In this document: in pieces, positions 21,325 to 27,631 of the stretch | Layout of the letters: each line of letters starts with the position of its first letter | Position numbering within the stretch: position 1 is the first letter of the stretch | Source: a virus | IMG/VR virus record: IMGVR_UViG_3300028024_000024 | Location: 1-27,631 of that record | Strand: one strand, 5' to 3' | Length of the DNA: 27,631 nt | Notes under the pieces: generated by a model | Told to the model about the DNA's origin: nothing | Seen by the model: the letters and a program-made list of their open reading frames with translations, nothing else | Database searches by the model: none | Program-made: the position numbers and the translations under genes

Positions 21325-22389
21325 ATGGACATGTCTGTTCAAAAATTCCTCAAGCGCCGGGAGATCGCTGAAGCGTCGCGCAAGTTTGCACGTCACTTCA
21401 CGACCGATGGCATGATGACCTACGATCAGATGACGATCGACTCGACCGGCGCATTCCTCGTCGGCCAGCTCGAGCGCCTCGATCAGACGCTCAATGAGCC
21501 GCTGGTCGAATTCACCTGGTCGCGCGATGTGGATATCCGCACGGACGTTTCGCCGGCTGACGAACTCGCCTCGTTCACCAACAGCGCCTTTGCGATGGCT
21601 GGCGGCATGACGCCGGGCGGCATCAACTGGATCTCGAACGAAGGCAACGCGATTGCCGGTCCGTCGCTCGACATTGGCAAGACCGCTCAGGCAGTGCGCC
21701 TGTGGGGTGCCGAAGTCAAGTACACGGTGCCCGAACTGGTGAAGGCGCAAGCCCTCGGCCAGCCGGTCGATGCGCAGAAGATTGAGGCGATGAACCTCAA
21801 GCGCAACATGGACCTGGACAATCTGGTCTATTTCGGCGACTCCACCATCGGTACGTCGGGCCTCGTCAATTCGTCGTCCATCATCACGCCGAGCAACGTT
21901 CCGAATGGCGTGGCTGGTACGCCGCAATGGACGACCAAGACTCCGGCTGAAATCCTGAAGGACGTCAACGAACTCCTGACGACGACCTGGCAGAATGCTG
22001 GCTGGAAGGTGATGCCTAACCGTCTTCTGTTGCCCCCGGCACAGTATGGCTATCTCGCCTCCACGATGGTCAACACGGCGGCGAACTACTCGATCCTGAC
22101 GTATCTGCTCGAAAACAACATCTGCACGAAGTCGGGCACGAAGCTGGAAATCCTCCCGCTGAAGTGGCTGATTGGCGCGGGTGCTGGTGGCACGCCCGGC
22201 ACGCTGGGTACGGTGGATCGCATGGTCGCGTACAACAAGGACAGGAAATATGTCCAGTACCCGATGACCGAACTCCAGCGTACGCCGCTGGAATACCGCT
22301 CGCTCTACCAGATCACCACGTACTGGGCGCGCTTCGGTCAGGTGGAATTCCGCTACTCGACCACGCTGGGTTACCGCGACGCTATCTAA
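21325..22389 (+). CDS. Major capsid protein (DUF2184 family)
   Basis: This 354-residue protein is the shell subunit, expected to have an HK97-type fold. It matches DUF2184 capsid proteins: MTYDQMTIDSTGAFLVGQLERLDQTLNEPLVEFTWSRDVDIR near 30-71, an axial-domain-like stretch KVMPNRLLLPPAQYGYLAS near 229-247, and the C-terminal end RSLYQITTYWARFGQVEFRYSTTLGYRDAI. A GGAG site at 21311-21314 precedes the ATG (a second ATG follows two codons later). It is usually the most abundant late protein. It lies downstream of a terminator, so it depends on read-through. Confidence 0.92.
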   Translation: MDMSVQKFLKRREIAEASRKFARHFTTDGMMTYDQMTIDSTGAFLVGQLERLDQTLNEPLVEFTWSRDVDIRTDVSPADELASFTNSAFAMAGGMTPGGINWISNEGNAIAGPSLDIGKTAQAVRLWGAEVKYTVPELVKAQALGQPVDAQKIEAMNLKRNMDLDNLVYFGDSTIGTSGLVNSSSIITPSNVPNGVAGTPQWTTKTPAEILKDVNELLTTTWQNAGWKVMPNRLLLPPAQYGYLASTMVNTAANYSILTYLLENNICTKSGTKLEILPLKWLIGAGAGGTPGTLGTVDRMVAYNKDRKYVQYPMTELQRTPLEYRSLYQITTYWARFGQVEFRYSTTLGYRDAI

Positions 22390-22395
22390 GCGGCT

Positions 22396-22429
22396 GCCGG
22401 GAGTCGTTGTAACATAGACCTCTCCCGGC
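22396..22429 (+). other. Hairpin in the short spacer after the capsid gene
   Basis: Perfect 8-bp stem GCCGGGAG/CTCCCGGC with an 18-base loop and no T-run, so not a standard terminator. It could protect the 3' end of capsid mRNA or slow the ribosome or polymerase. It lies between the capsid stop and an AGGAG site for the next gene. Confidence 0.5.
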
Positions 22430-22447
22430 TGATTCCAGGAGCAAAAC

Positions 22448-22639
22448 ATGACCCGAATCGCCACTCAGGAATTCATCCTGACCCGCGACGACTGCCGTCC
22501 GCTGTATTTCAAGGCTGGGGACGAAATTCCCGCAGAATACGAATCGCATTGGTTCGTGCTGCTGCACACAGACGATGCGCCTTCAGTCGCGGTAGAACCC
22601 GATGAGAAGCGCAAACCCGGTCGCCCCGCCAAGTCATGA
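22448..22639 (+). CDS. Small neck-region protein, 63 residues, basic tail
   Basis: It begins MTRIATQEFILTRDDCRPLYFKAGDEIPAEYESHW and ends DEKRKPGRPAKS, an AT-hook-like basic tail. The first part looks like a small beta-rich domain. It is preceded by AGGAG at a good distance and overlaps the next gene as ATGA. Short proteins of this type often follow the capsid gene in myoviruses and siphoviruses; role is unknown, perhaps head completion. Confidence 0.7.
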   Translation: MTRIATQEFILTRDDCRPLYFKAGDEIPAEYESHWFVLLHTDDAPSVAVEPDEKRKPGRPAKS

Positions 22640-23031
22640 GCATTACACCCACTCAATTCCGATCGGACTTTCCTGAGTTCGCCGATCCGGCCAAATATCC
22701 GGACACACTGGTTCAGATGTGGCTGACAGTCGCTGCGTCATTGGTGAATTCCGGGCGGTGGATGGAACTCACCAATATCGGAATTGAACTGGTTACCGCG
22801 CATCATCTGGTGATGGCAATCAAGGATGAGACCGCTGCGGCTAACGGCGGTGTGCCGGGCACGATTCAAGGGCCTACGACATCCAAGTCGATCGACAAGG
22901 TGTCGGTCAGCTATGACGCTGGTTCGGCAATGCTGTCGGACGCCGGATTCTGGGCACTCAGTTCGTACGGGCTGCGCTACCTCTCGCTGGCCCGCATGAT
23001 GGGTGCCGGGGGCTATCAAACAACCTGTTGA
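22636..23031 (+). CDS. Head-tail adaptor protein (DUF4054 family)
   Basis: This is a 131-residue helical protein matching DUF4054. It begins ITPTQFRSDFPEFADPAKYPDTLVQMWLTVAASLVN, then has TNIGIELVTAHHLVMAIKDE, the TSKSIDKVSVSYD loop, and FWALSSYGLRYLSLARMM. These are the adaptors that sit under the portal (HK97 gp6-like role). Position after capsid and before connector genes agrees. It starts in an ATGA overlap. Confidence 0.82.
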   Translation: MSITPTQFRSDFPEFADPAKYPDTLVQMWLTVAASLVNSGRWMELTNIGIELVTAHHLVMAIKDETAAANGGVPGTIQGPTTSKSIDKVSVSYDAGSAMLSDAGFWALSSYGLRYLSLARMMGAGGYQTTC

Positions 23032-23038
23032 GGATCGG

Positions 23039-23518
23039 ATGGCTGTCAAGATCACCGTGGACAAAATGGCTGCGGTGATCAAAGCCATCTCCGAACTCTC
23101 GAAAAAGGATGTGCTGGTTGGCATCCCGGATAGCGCGCCCGAACGCGAGGAAGGGCCGATCAGCAATGCGCAGATTGGCTACATTCTGGATAAAGGATCT
23201 CCGGCGAAGAATATCCCTGCTCGCCCATGGCTGGTCCCCGGCGTACAGGATGCGCAGGCAGAATGTGCGGAACGCCTGAAGAAGGGTGCATCGGCGGTGT
23301 TGTCCGGTAATCGTGCCGGAGCAGACGCCGCATTAACTGCCGCAGGCCTGACGGCGGAAATGGCTGTTAAGGCAAAGATCAACAGCAACATCCAGCCTGA
23401 ACTGGCCGAGTCTACGCTTGATGCGAGGCGCCGCCGTGGTGTGACGCGCGAGAATACTCTTGTTGATACCGCGCAACTGCGCAATTCAGTTACGCACGTT
23501 GTGCGGAGTAAAAAATAA
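23039..23518 (+). CDS. HK97 gp10-like neck / tail-completion protein
   Basis: This 159-residue protein contains the recognisable core VLVGIPDSAPEREEGPISNAQIGYILDKGSPAKNIPARPWLVPGV. The IPARPWL-type motif is shared by gp10-type proteins at the head-tail junction. Flanking helices are charged. The ATG at 23039 has a TGAGG ribosome site 5 bases upstream. It shares one base with the next gene (TAATG). Exact position in the neck is inferred from gene order. Confidence 0.78.
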   Translation: MAVKITVDKMAAVIKAISELSKKDVLVGIPDSAPEREEGPISNAQIGYILDKGSPAKNIPARPWLVPGVQDAQAECAERLKKGASAVLSGNRAGADAALTAAGLTAEMAVKAKINSNIQPELAESTLDARRRRGVTRENTLVDTAQLRNSVTHVVRSKK

Positions 23519-23892
23519 TGCCATGGCTTGACGTAAGCGACATTCTCACCGATCCGGAGTTTGTCGATAATTCGCTCGTTTGCGCGCGAAATTCACAGAC
23601 CGTTGGAGACAACGGGATGGCCGTGAATACCGCGAACGAATATCCTTTCTCGGGAGTCGTAACAAACGATACCGGCGATCAGTTGATGCGCCGCGACGAC
23701 GGCAGCCGGATCGAAGGGTCGATCACGATACACACCAGATTTCCGCTGATCGATGGTCGCATGGGATACGACGCCGACGTAATTACCTGGCAATGCAGGC
23801 AGTACACGGTTGTCAATGTCCGCGACTGGTCAACATACGGAGCGGGTTTCACTGCCGCCCAGTGCGCACTGATTCCGCTGTCCGGGGGCTGA
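23518..23892 (+). CDS. Putative head-closure (stopper) type connector protein
   Basis: This 124-residue beta-rich protein runs from MPWLDVSDILTDPEFVDNSLVCARNSQ to VNVRDWSTYGAGFTAAQCALIPLSGG. Size, strand-rich character and position between the gp10-like gene and the terminator-like neck gene match head-closure or connector proteins of myoviruses. No definitive motif is visible, so the role rests mainly on synteny. It overlaps the upstream stop by one base. Confidence 0.65.
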   Translation: MPWLDVSDILTDPEFVDNSLVCARNSQTVGDNGMAVNTANEYPFSGVVTNDTGDQLMRRDDGSRIEGSITIHTRFPLIDGRMGYDADVITWQCRQYTVVNVRDWSTYGAGFTAAQCALIPLSGG

Positions 23893-23893
23893 C

Positions 23894-24478
23894 ATGCCAA
23901 ATGACAGTTCAACAGGCGGATATTTACAACCGCTAGTCACATCCCCTCCGCTTGAGGATGACGCGCTGGACGCGGTATTCCAGCAACTGGTCGTGGGTCT
24001 TACTGGGCTTCCTGGCAACATGGTCCGCCCTCGCTGGCAGCCGACCGTGCCGAAGCAACCTGAACCAACTGAAAACTGGTGCGCTATTGGGTTGATCGAG
24101 GACGAGCCCGACGATTATCCCGCAGTGATTCACCAGTCTTCTGGCAACGGGCAGGACAATTTTTACCAGCACGAAACACTCAATGTGCTAGCCAGTTTCT
24201 ATGGGCCAGGCAGCATGGGCTATGCGAAGCTAGCGCGCAACGGTCTTTACATCGCGCAGAACCGCGAAGCATTGATGGGCGCCGGCTTTGATGTGCTCGA
24301 AGCCAAGCGGATCACTGCGGCGCCAGAACTCATCAATCAGCACTGGGTGAAGCGATACGACCTTACTATCAGGTTGCGCCGACAGGTGGTGCGCGCATAT
24401 CCGGTGCTGAATATCCTGTCCGCCGATGGAACGTTAGAAACCGGCAGCGTAACGACCGACATAGACGTCCAGCAATAA
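23894..24478 (+). CDS. Neck/tail terminator-like protein (LIC_12616-type)
   Basis: This is a 194-residue protein. Features are DDALDAVFQQLVVGLTGLPGNMVRPRWQPTVPKQPEPTENWCAIG near 22-66, the FYQHETLNVLASFYGPGSMGYAKLARNGLYIAQNREAL stretch near 90-127, and VKRYDLTIRLRRQVVRAYPVLNILSADG near the end. These are typical of phage neck or tail-terminator proteins that cap the tail and join the head. It starts one base after the previous stop. A terminator follows at once. Confidence 0.75.
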   Translation: MPNDSSTGGYLQPLVTSPPLEDDALDAVFQQLVVGLTGLPGNMVRPRWQPTVPKQPEPTENWCAIGLIEDEPDDYPAVIHQSSGNGQDNFYQHETLNVLASFYGPGSMGYAKLARNGLYIAQNREALMGAGFDVLEAKRITAAPELINQHWVKRYDLTIRLRRQVVRAYPVLNILSADGTLETGSVTTDIDVQQ

Positions 24479-24500
24479 CCCCTCTTTCAGCAAGTTTCCG

Positions 24501-24523
24501 AGCCCGCCGCGAGCGGGCTTTTT
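24501..24523 (+). terminator. Intrinsic terminator before the tail sheath gene
   Basis: Perfect 7-bp stem AGCCCGC/GCGGGCT (24501-24507 and 24513-24519), loop CGCGA, then T5 and a further T-rich stretch (CTTTT). No promoter is apparent in the 16 bases before the sheath ATG, so the sheath and tube must be expressed by read-through. Confidence 0.87.
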
Positions 24524-24539
24524 CTTTTGGGACGCACAC

Positions 24540-26351
24540 ATGGCGAACACCCTTCCAGTCAGCCGGTTGGTCAATGCGACGATCACCCTCACGCAGAGCG
24601 CTGCTCAGTCGCAGAATACCTCCACGCTGCTGATTCTCGGGACGTCGAACGTCATCGACCCTGTGTCGCGTTTCCGCACGTATGAGGACATCACCGATCT
24701 GGCGACGGACTTCGGCACAAACGCCGAGGAATACAAGGCGGCGGTGCTGTGGTTCGAACAGGCTCCCCAACCCGCATCTGTCATGGTCGGTCGGTGGGCA
24801 AAGACGGCGGTGGCAGCGCAATTGTTCGGCGCCACCCTGTCTGCCGCGCAGCAGGCGATTGCAGCATGGACCGCAGTCACGACGCCGGCATTTTCGATCA
24901 CGATCAACGGATCGCCCTACACCATCTCGCCGGCCAGCTTTGCTGCGGCCACGAATCTCAATGGCATTGCTGCCTTGATTCAGACGGCGCTTGCGGCTTC
25001 TGTCGCTGGTTCCACGTGTGTATGGAATTCGACGTTCCAGCAGTTCCAGATTACCGATGGCACGACCGGTGTTGCATCGACGCTGAGTTTCGCGTCCGCG
25101 CCCACCGCATCCGGATCAGTGACCTATACGGTCAATCCGAGCGCGTCAGCGACGGTTACGCTCGGCGGCACCGTTGTTACTTTCGTCTCCGCATTGACGA
25201 CCGGAAACCAGGTATTGATTGGTGCGACGCTCGCTGCAACGCTCGCAAATGCGGTTACGTTCCTGAACCAATCGACCGACGTCAATCTGACGAAGGCAAC
25301 GTATTCGGTCAACCAGGCCGGCACGGCGCTACAGGTTGTCTACAAGACTGCTGGCACGACGGGCAACGCATTCACGCTGGTCGCGTCGGTTGGCACGGTA
25401 TCGGGCGCTACACTCGCAGGCGGCAGCGGAACGGATATTTCCGGAATGCTCGGCATGACCTCGGCGTCTTCGGGCGCGTATGTGTCGCAGGGCATTGCCG
25501 CCGAATCGGCCCTGTCAGCAGTCACCCTGTTCGACCAGAACTACGGGCAGCAATGGTACGCAGTCACGGTTCCTTCTGCTGTCGATGCCGATCACCTGCT
25601 GATTGCGCCGTATATCGAGGCGACGACGACCAAGCATTACTACGGCGTCTCGACGCAGGAAGCCGCAGTGCTGGTTCCTGGCGATACGACGAGCATTGCC
25701 TACCAGTTGAAGCTGGCTGGCTATAAGAAATCCTGTGTCCATTACTCAAGCTCGAACGCGTATTCGGTCGTCTCGTACCTCGCGCGCATCCTGACGACGG
25801 ATTACACCGGCAACAACACGGTTATCACGTTGAAGTTCAAGCAGGAGCCCGGCATCACGCCGGAGAACATCAACACGACGCAGGCCAACGCTCTTGAGTC
25901 GGTGAACTGCAACGTGTTCGTCGCCTACGACAACGATACGGCGATCATCGAACAGGGCGTTTCCTGCTCGGGCGATTACACAGACTCCGTTCTTGGCGCC
26001 GACAATCTGGCGATCGACATCCAGAACGCTGTGTTCAATCTGCTGTACACGACCACGACTAAGATTCCGCAGACCGACGCTGGCAACCATCTGATTCTGA
26101 CCACGATGGAAAAGGTCTGCGCCCAGTACGTGAGCAATGGTTTTCTCGCCCCCGGTACGTGGAATTCGTCGGGCTTCGGCACGCTTAGTGAGGGGGATTA
26201 CATGCCCAAGGGCTTCTATATCTTCGCGCCGCCGATCGCTAACCAGAGCCAGGCAAACCGCGCCGCTCGTAAGTCGGTCGCATTCCAGATTGCAGCCAAG
26301 GAAGCCGGCGCGGTGCATAGCGCGGATATCGCAATCACGGTCAACCAGTAA
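24540..26351 (+). CDS. Tail sheath protein (DUF3383 family) with inserted domain
   Basis: This 603-residue protein forms the contractile outer tube, so the virion is a myovirus. DUF3383 features are the N-terminal SRLVNATITLTQSAAQSQNTSTLLILG, FRTYEDITDLATDFGTNAEEYKAA and the core WYAVTVPSAVDADHLLIAPYIEAT. A C-terminal region follows from KFKQEPGITPENINTTQANALESVNCNVFVAYDN to QIAAKEAGAVHSADIAITVNQ. Residues about 192-296 are a separate Thr/Gly/Ala-rich beta-type segment lying between the normal SFASAP and GTDISGMLGMT sequences. It makes the protein longer than the usual family size. The insert may face outward as a decoration. Confidence 0.9.
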   Translation: MANTLPVSRLVNATITLTQSAAQSQNTSTLLILGTSNVIDPVSRFRTYEDITDLATDFGTNAEEYKAAVLWFEQAPQPASVMVGRWAKTAVAAQLFGATLSAAQQAIAAWTAVTTPAFSITINGSPYTISPASFAAATNLNGIAALIQTALAASVAGSTCVWNSTFQQFQITDGTTGVASTLSFASAPTASGSVTYTVNPSASATVTLGGTVVTFVSALTTGNQVLIGATLAATLANAVTFLNQSTDVNLTKATYSVNQAGTALQVVYKTAGTTGNAFTLVASVGTVSGATLAGGSGTDISGMLGMTSASSGAYVSQGIAAESALSAVTLFDQNYGQQWYAVTVPSAVDADHLLIAPYIEATTTKHYYGVSTQEAAVLVPGDTTSIAYQLKLAGYKKSCVHYSSSNAYSVVSYLARILTTDYTGNNTVITLKFKQEPGITPENINTTQANALESVNCNVFVAYDNDTAIIEQGVSCSGDYTDSVLGADNLAIDIQNAVFNLLYTTTTKIPQTDAGNHLILTTMEKVCAQYVSNGFLAPGTWNSSGFGTLSEGDYMPKGFYIFAPPIANQSQANRAARKSVAFQIAAKEAGAVHSADIAITVNQ

Positions 26352-26360
26352 GGATCAACG

Positions 26361-26804
26361 ATGGCTACGTACTCGTTTCTGAATTTCAATGCCTCGCTGA
26401 TCGGCCCCGGTGGAGCAATCTCCCTTGGGGCTGGGGCTGGCATCGCCGAGGAAGGCTTTGACGCCGATTACGTCGAGGATGCGAACAACATGAAAGTCGG
26501 CTCTGATGGCACGCCGATGCATAGCCTGATCGCCAGCAAGGCTGGCAAGGTGGTCGTGCGGTTGTTGAAAACGTCACCGACCAATGCATTGCTGTCCGCG
26601 ATGTACAACTTCCAGCGAACCAGTTCGGCCAACTGGGGGCAAAACATCCTGACGGCATCCGATACCGTGCGCGGCGACGTGTACACCTGTCAGCTTGTGG
26701 CCTTCACGAAGTTTCCGAAGAACGTGTACGCCAAGGAAGGCAACATGCTCGAATGGTCATTCGATGTCGGCGTAATGGATGCAGCGTTGGCTGCTGGCAC
26801 CTGA
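26361..26804 (+). CDS. Tail tube protein (DUF3277 family)
   Basis: This 147-residue protein is the inner tail tube subunit (Hcp/gp19-like fold). It matches DUF3277: TYSFLNFNASLIGPGGAISLGAGAGIAEEGFDADYVEDANNMKVGSDGT near 3-51, GKVVVRLLKTSPTNALLSAMYNFQR near 62-86 and DVYTCQLVAFTKFPKNVYAKEGNMLEWSFDVG near 105-137. It follows the sheath gene by 9 bases, as expected. Ribosome site AAGGA precedes the ATG. Confidence 0.9.
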   Translation: MATYSFLNFNASLIGPGGAISLGAGAGIAEEGFDADYVEDANNMKVGSDGTPMHSLIASKAGKVVVRLLKTSPTNALLSAMYNFQRTSSANWGQNILTASDTVRGDVYTCQLVAFTKFPKNVYAKEGNMLEWSFDVGVMDAALAAGT

Positions 26805-26806
26805 TC

Positions 26807-27208
26807 ATGAATGAACTCACCGAAATTGGCGGTCAGCAGTACCGCATCGGCCGACTTGACGCGAAGAAACAGTTTCACGTTGCCCGCCGGCTAGCCCCTT
26901 TGCTGGCTGGTCTGGGCGGTGCCCTGCAGGCCGAGTCGAAAGAGTTTGTGCAACTTGTTGCGCCGATCGCCGATGCGCTGTCGAAGATGTCGGATGAAGA
27001 CACGGATTATGTGATCGATACGTGCCTTGCAGTCGTTCAGCGTCGGCAAAACAACCAGTGGGCCAGCGTCGTGGTCCGCAACGGCGGCCTGATGTTTCAG
27101 GACATTGATATGGCGCAGATGCTGCAATTGACGGTCGCCGTCATTCAGGGAAACCTCGGGAATTTTTTTCCCGCAGGGTCGTCGCCGACGTCTCAAGCGA
27201 CGGCCTGA
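26807..27208 (+). CDS. Tail assembly chaperone, short (G-type) product
   Basis: This 133-residue protein starts MNELTEIGGQQYRIGRLDAKKQFHVARRLAPLLAGLGG and is mainly helical, as in phage tail assembly chaperones that coat the tape measure. It lies between tube and tape-measure genes, the diagnostic place. Residues 119-121 are encoded by AAT TTT TTT; the T-run is a slippery site where some ribosomes move to the -1 frame, making the longer product. The C-terminal tail after that (PAGSSPTSQATA) belongs only to the unshifted form. Confidence 0.85.
   Translation: MNELTEIGGQQYRIGRLDAKKQFHVARRLAPLLAGLGGALQAESKEFVQLVAPIADALSKMSDEDTDYVIDTCLAVVQRRQNNQWASVVVRNGGLMFQDIDMAQMLQLTVAVIQGNLGNFFPAGSSPTSQATA
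27163..27169 (+). promoter_or_regulatory. -1 ribosomal frameshift site (T TTT TTT)
   Basis: Seven T bases in the correct register with the chaperone frame (third base of AAT, then TTT TTT) form a canonical -1 slippery heptamer. The -1 frame is open from here to 27402 with good coding character, and the zero frame stops at 27208. Both facts match the G/GT chaperone arrangement of many tailed phages. Confidence 0.85.
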
Positions 27209-27402
27209 GCGGCGTAGTCCTCGCATCGCTTCCAGACGGCGAGGATTGGTTGCTGCTTCCTGTGATGGAAGGATTGATCAAGTACGAATCGCTGATCGAC
27301 GGAACGGTTGATCTTGCCGACATTGCGCTTCTTGTCGATGCGTTCAGCGTTAAGAACGAGAACGAGCGCCGAATTCAGGCTTACATGGAACGCCAGAAAT
27401 GA
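27169..27402 (+). CDS. Tail assembly chaperone, -1 frame extension (GT-type product from 26807)
   Basis: The frame entered by -1 slippage encodes 77 further residues, SRRVVADVSSDGLSGVVLASLPDGEDWLLLPVMEGLIKY... ending YMERQK. Joined to the first 121 residues this makes a 198-residue chaperone. The part has no suitable start codon of its own (only a late ATG near 27265), so it is expressed mainly as a fusion. In phages with this arrangement the long form is made in small amounts and bridges the tape measure and tube protein. Its stop overlaps the next start as ATGA. Confidence 0.82.
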   Translation, partial: SRRVVADVSSDGLSGVVLASLPDGEDWLLLPVMEGLIKYESLIDGTVDLADIALLVDAFSVKNENERRIQAYMERQK

Positions 27403-27631
27403 ACGAAGACGTCATCAAGGAGTTCATGGTTTCGATCGGCTACAAGACCGATGAAACCAGCCTGAAGAAATTCACTGCATCACTGGCTTCTGTCACCAAA
27501 ATGGTGATGAGCCTTGGCGCCGCTGTCGTCGCGACCGCCGGCGCAGTAGTCGCGGGCGTCAAGATCATCTCGGGAGAGATGGAGCGCCTGTACTACGCCT
27601 CGCAGCGCACGGGCGAAACGGTCGGCAACCT
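27399..27631 (+). CDS. Tape-measure protein, N-terminal part (cut by window end)
   Basis: The frame starts ATG 27399 in ATGA overlap with the chaperone and stays open to the window end, giving about 77 residues. It begins MNEDVIKEFMVSIGYKTDETSLKKFTASLASVTKMVMSLGAAV, followed by a hydrophobic AVVATAGAVVAGVKII segment and a charged helix (SGEMERLYYASQRTGETVG). Tape-measure proteins set tail length and have helical, amphipathic N-termini with hydrophobic segments. Position after the frameshifted chaperone is the strongest evidence. Length and later domains cannot be seen. Confidence 0.82.
   Translation, partial: MNEDVIKEFMVSIGYKTDETSLKKFTASLASVTKMVMSLGAAVVATAGAVVAGVKIISGEMERLYYASQRTGETVGN

Noticed and set aside
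21277-22464. Long minus-strand open frame (395 codons) opposite the capsid gene
   Set aside because: It mirrors the codon pattern of the DUF2184 capsid gene, gives an Arg-rich sequence without a recognisable domain, and all neighbours are on the + strand.
1-27631. CRISPR array, insertion sequences, attachment sites, integrase
   Set aside because: No regularly spaced repeats, terminal inverted repeats with transposase, or integrase-like gene were seen anywhere in the window.

Overview
The window is one continuous stretch of a tailed double-stranded DNA phage (or prophage) genome. Every gene I accept lies on the + strand. The late genes are those of a contractile-tailed (myovirus) particle: portal, SPP1 gp7-type protein, protease/scaffold, DUF2184 capsid, DUF3383 sheath, DUF3277 tube, frameshifted tail chaperone and tape measure. 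The fairly GC-rich sequence, GTG starts and family combination suggest a beta-proteobacterial, Burkholderia-type host. That host call rests on recalled family resemblance, not a search. No integrase, repressor or lysis gene is visible, so lifestyle is undecided.

Layout. (1) 1-9087 is an early/middle DNA-metabolism operon: DEAH helicase, zinc/Toprim primase, RusA resolvase, winged-helix protein, SSB, XRE protein with a homing-endonuclease-like zinc head, adenine/cytosine DNA methylase, two nucleotide-pool enzyme-like proteins (DUF4406, DUF5664), NinB, DUF1364, a Ser-rich protein, a membrane protein and a SLOG-fold DUF2493 protein. Neighbouring genes overlap by 1-8 bases almost throughout, which suggests translational coupling. 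Four genes in the window shorter than 60 codons fit tightly between their neighbours. (2) 9088-10439 is a control segment: dyad plus extended -10 promoter, a Q-like late regulator, a NinI-like phosphatase, then a promoter followed within about 50-70 nt by an intrinsic terminator. This resembles the lambdoid Q/pR'/tR' switch. (3) 10452-14259 is an accessory segment with small genes, a long gene-poor stretch (11035-11701) packed with hairpins, an HExxH peptidase-like protein, a calcineurin-type phosphoesterase and an HNH nuclease. (4) 14323-27631 is packaging, head, neck and tail, in the usual order, ending inside the tape-measure gene.

How it works together. The early operon would replicate, recombine and modify phage DNA. 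The Q-like protein would let RNA polymerase pass the terminator at 10414 and two further terminators inside the late operon (21283 and 24501), neither of which has an obvious promoter after it. The late genes then build the head (a NUDIX-protease-scaffold fusion with an internal start for free scaffold) and the tail (a -1 slippery T-run joins the two chaperone frames).

The observations most worth following up are the dense structured-RNA region 11035-11560, the nested scaffold start, the Q-type switch, the zinc head shared by the XRE and HNH proteins, and a roughly 100-residue domain inserted in the sheath protein.
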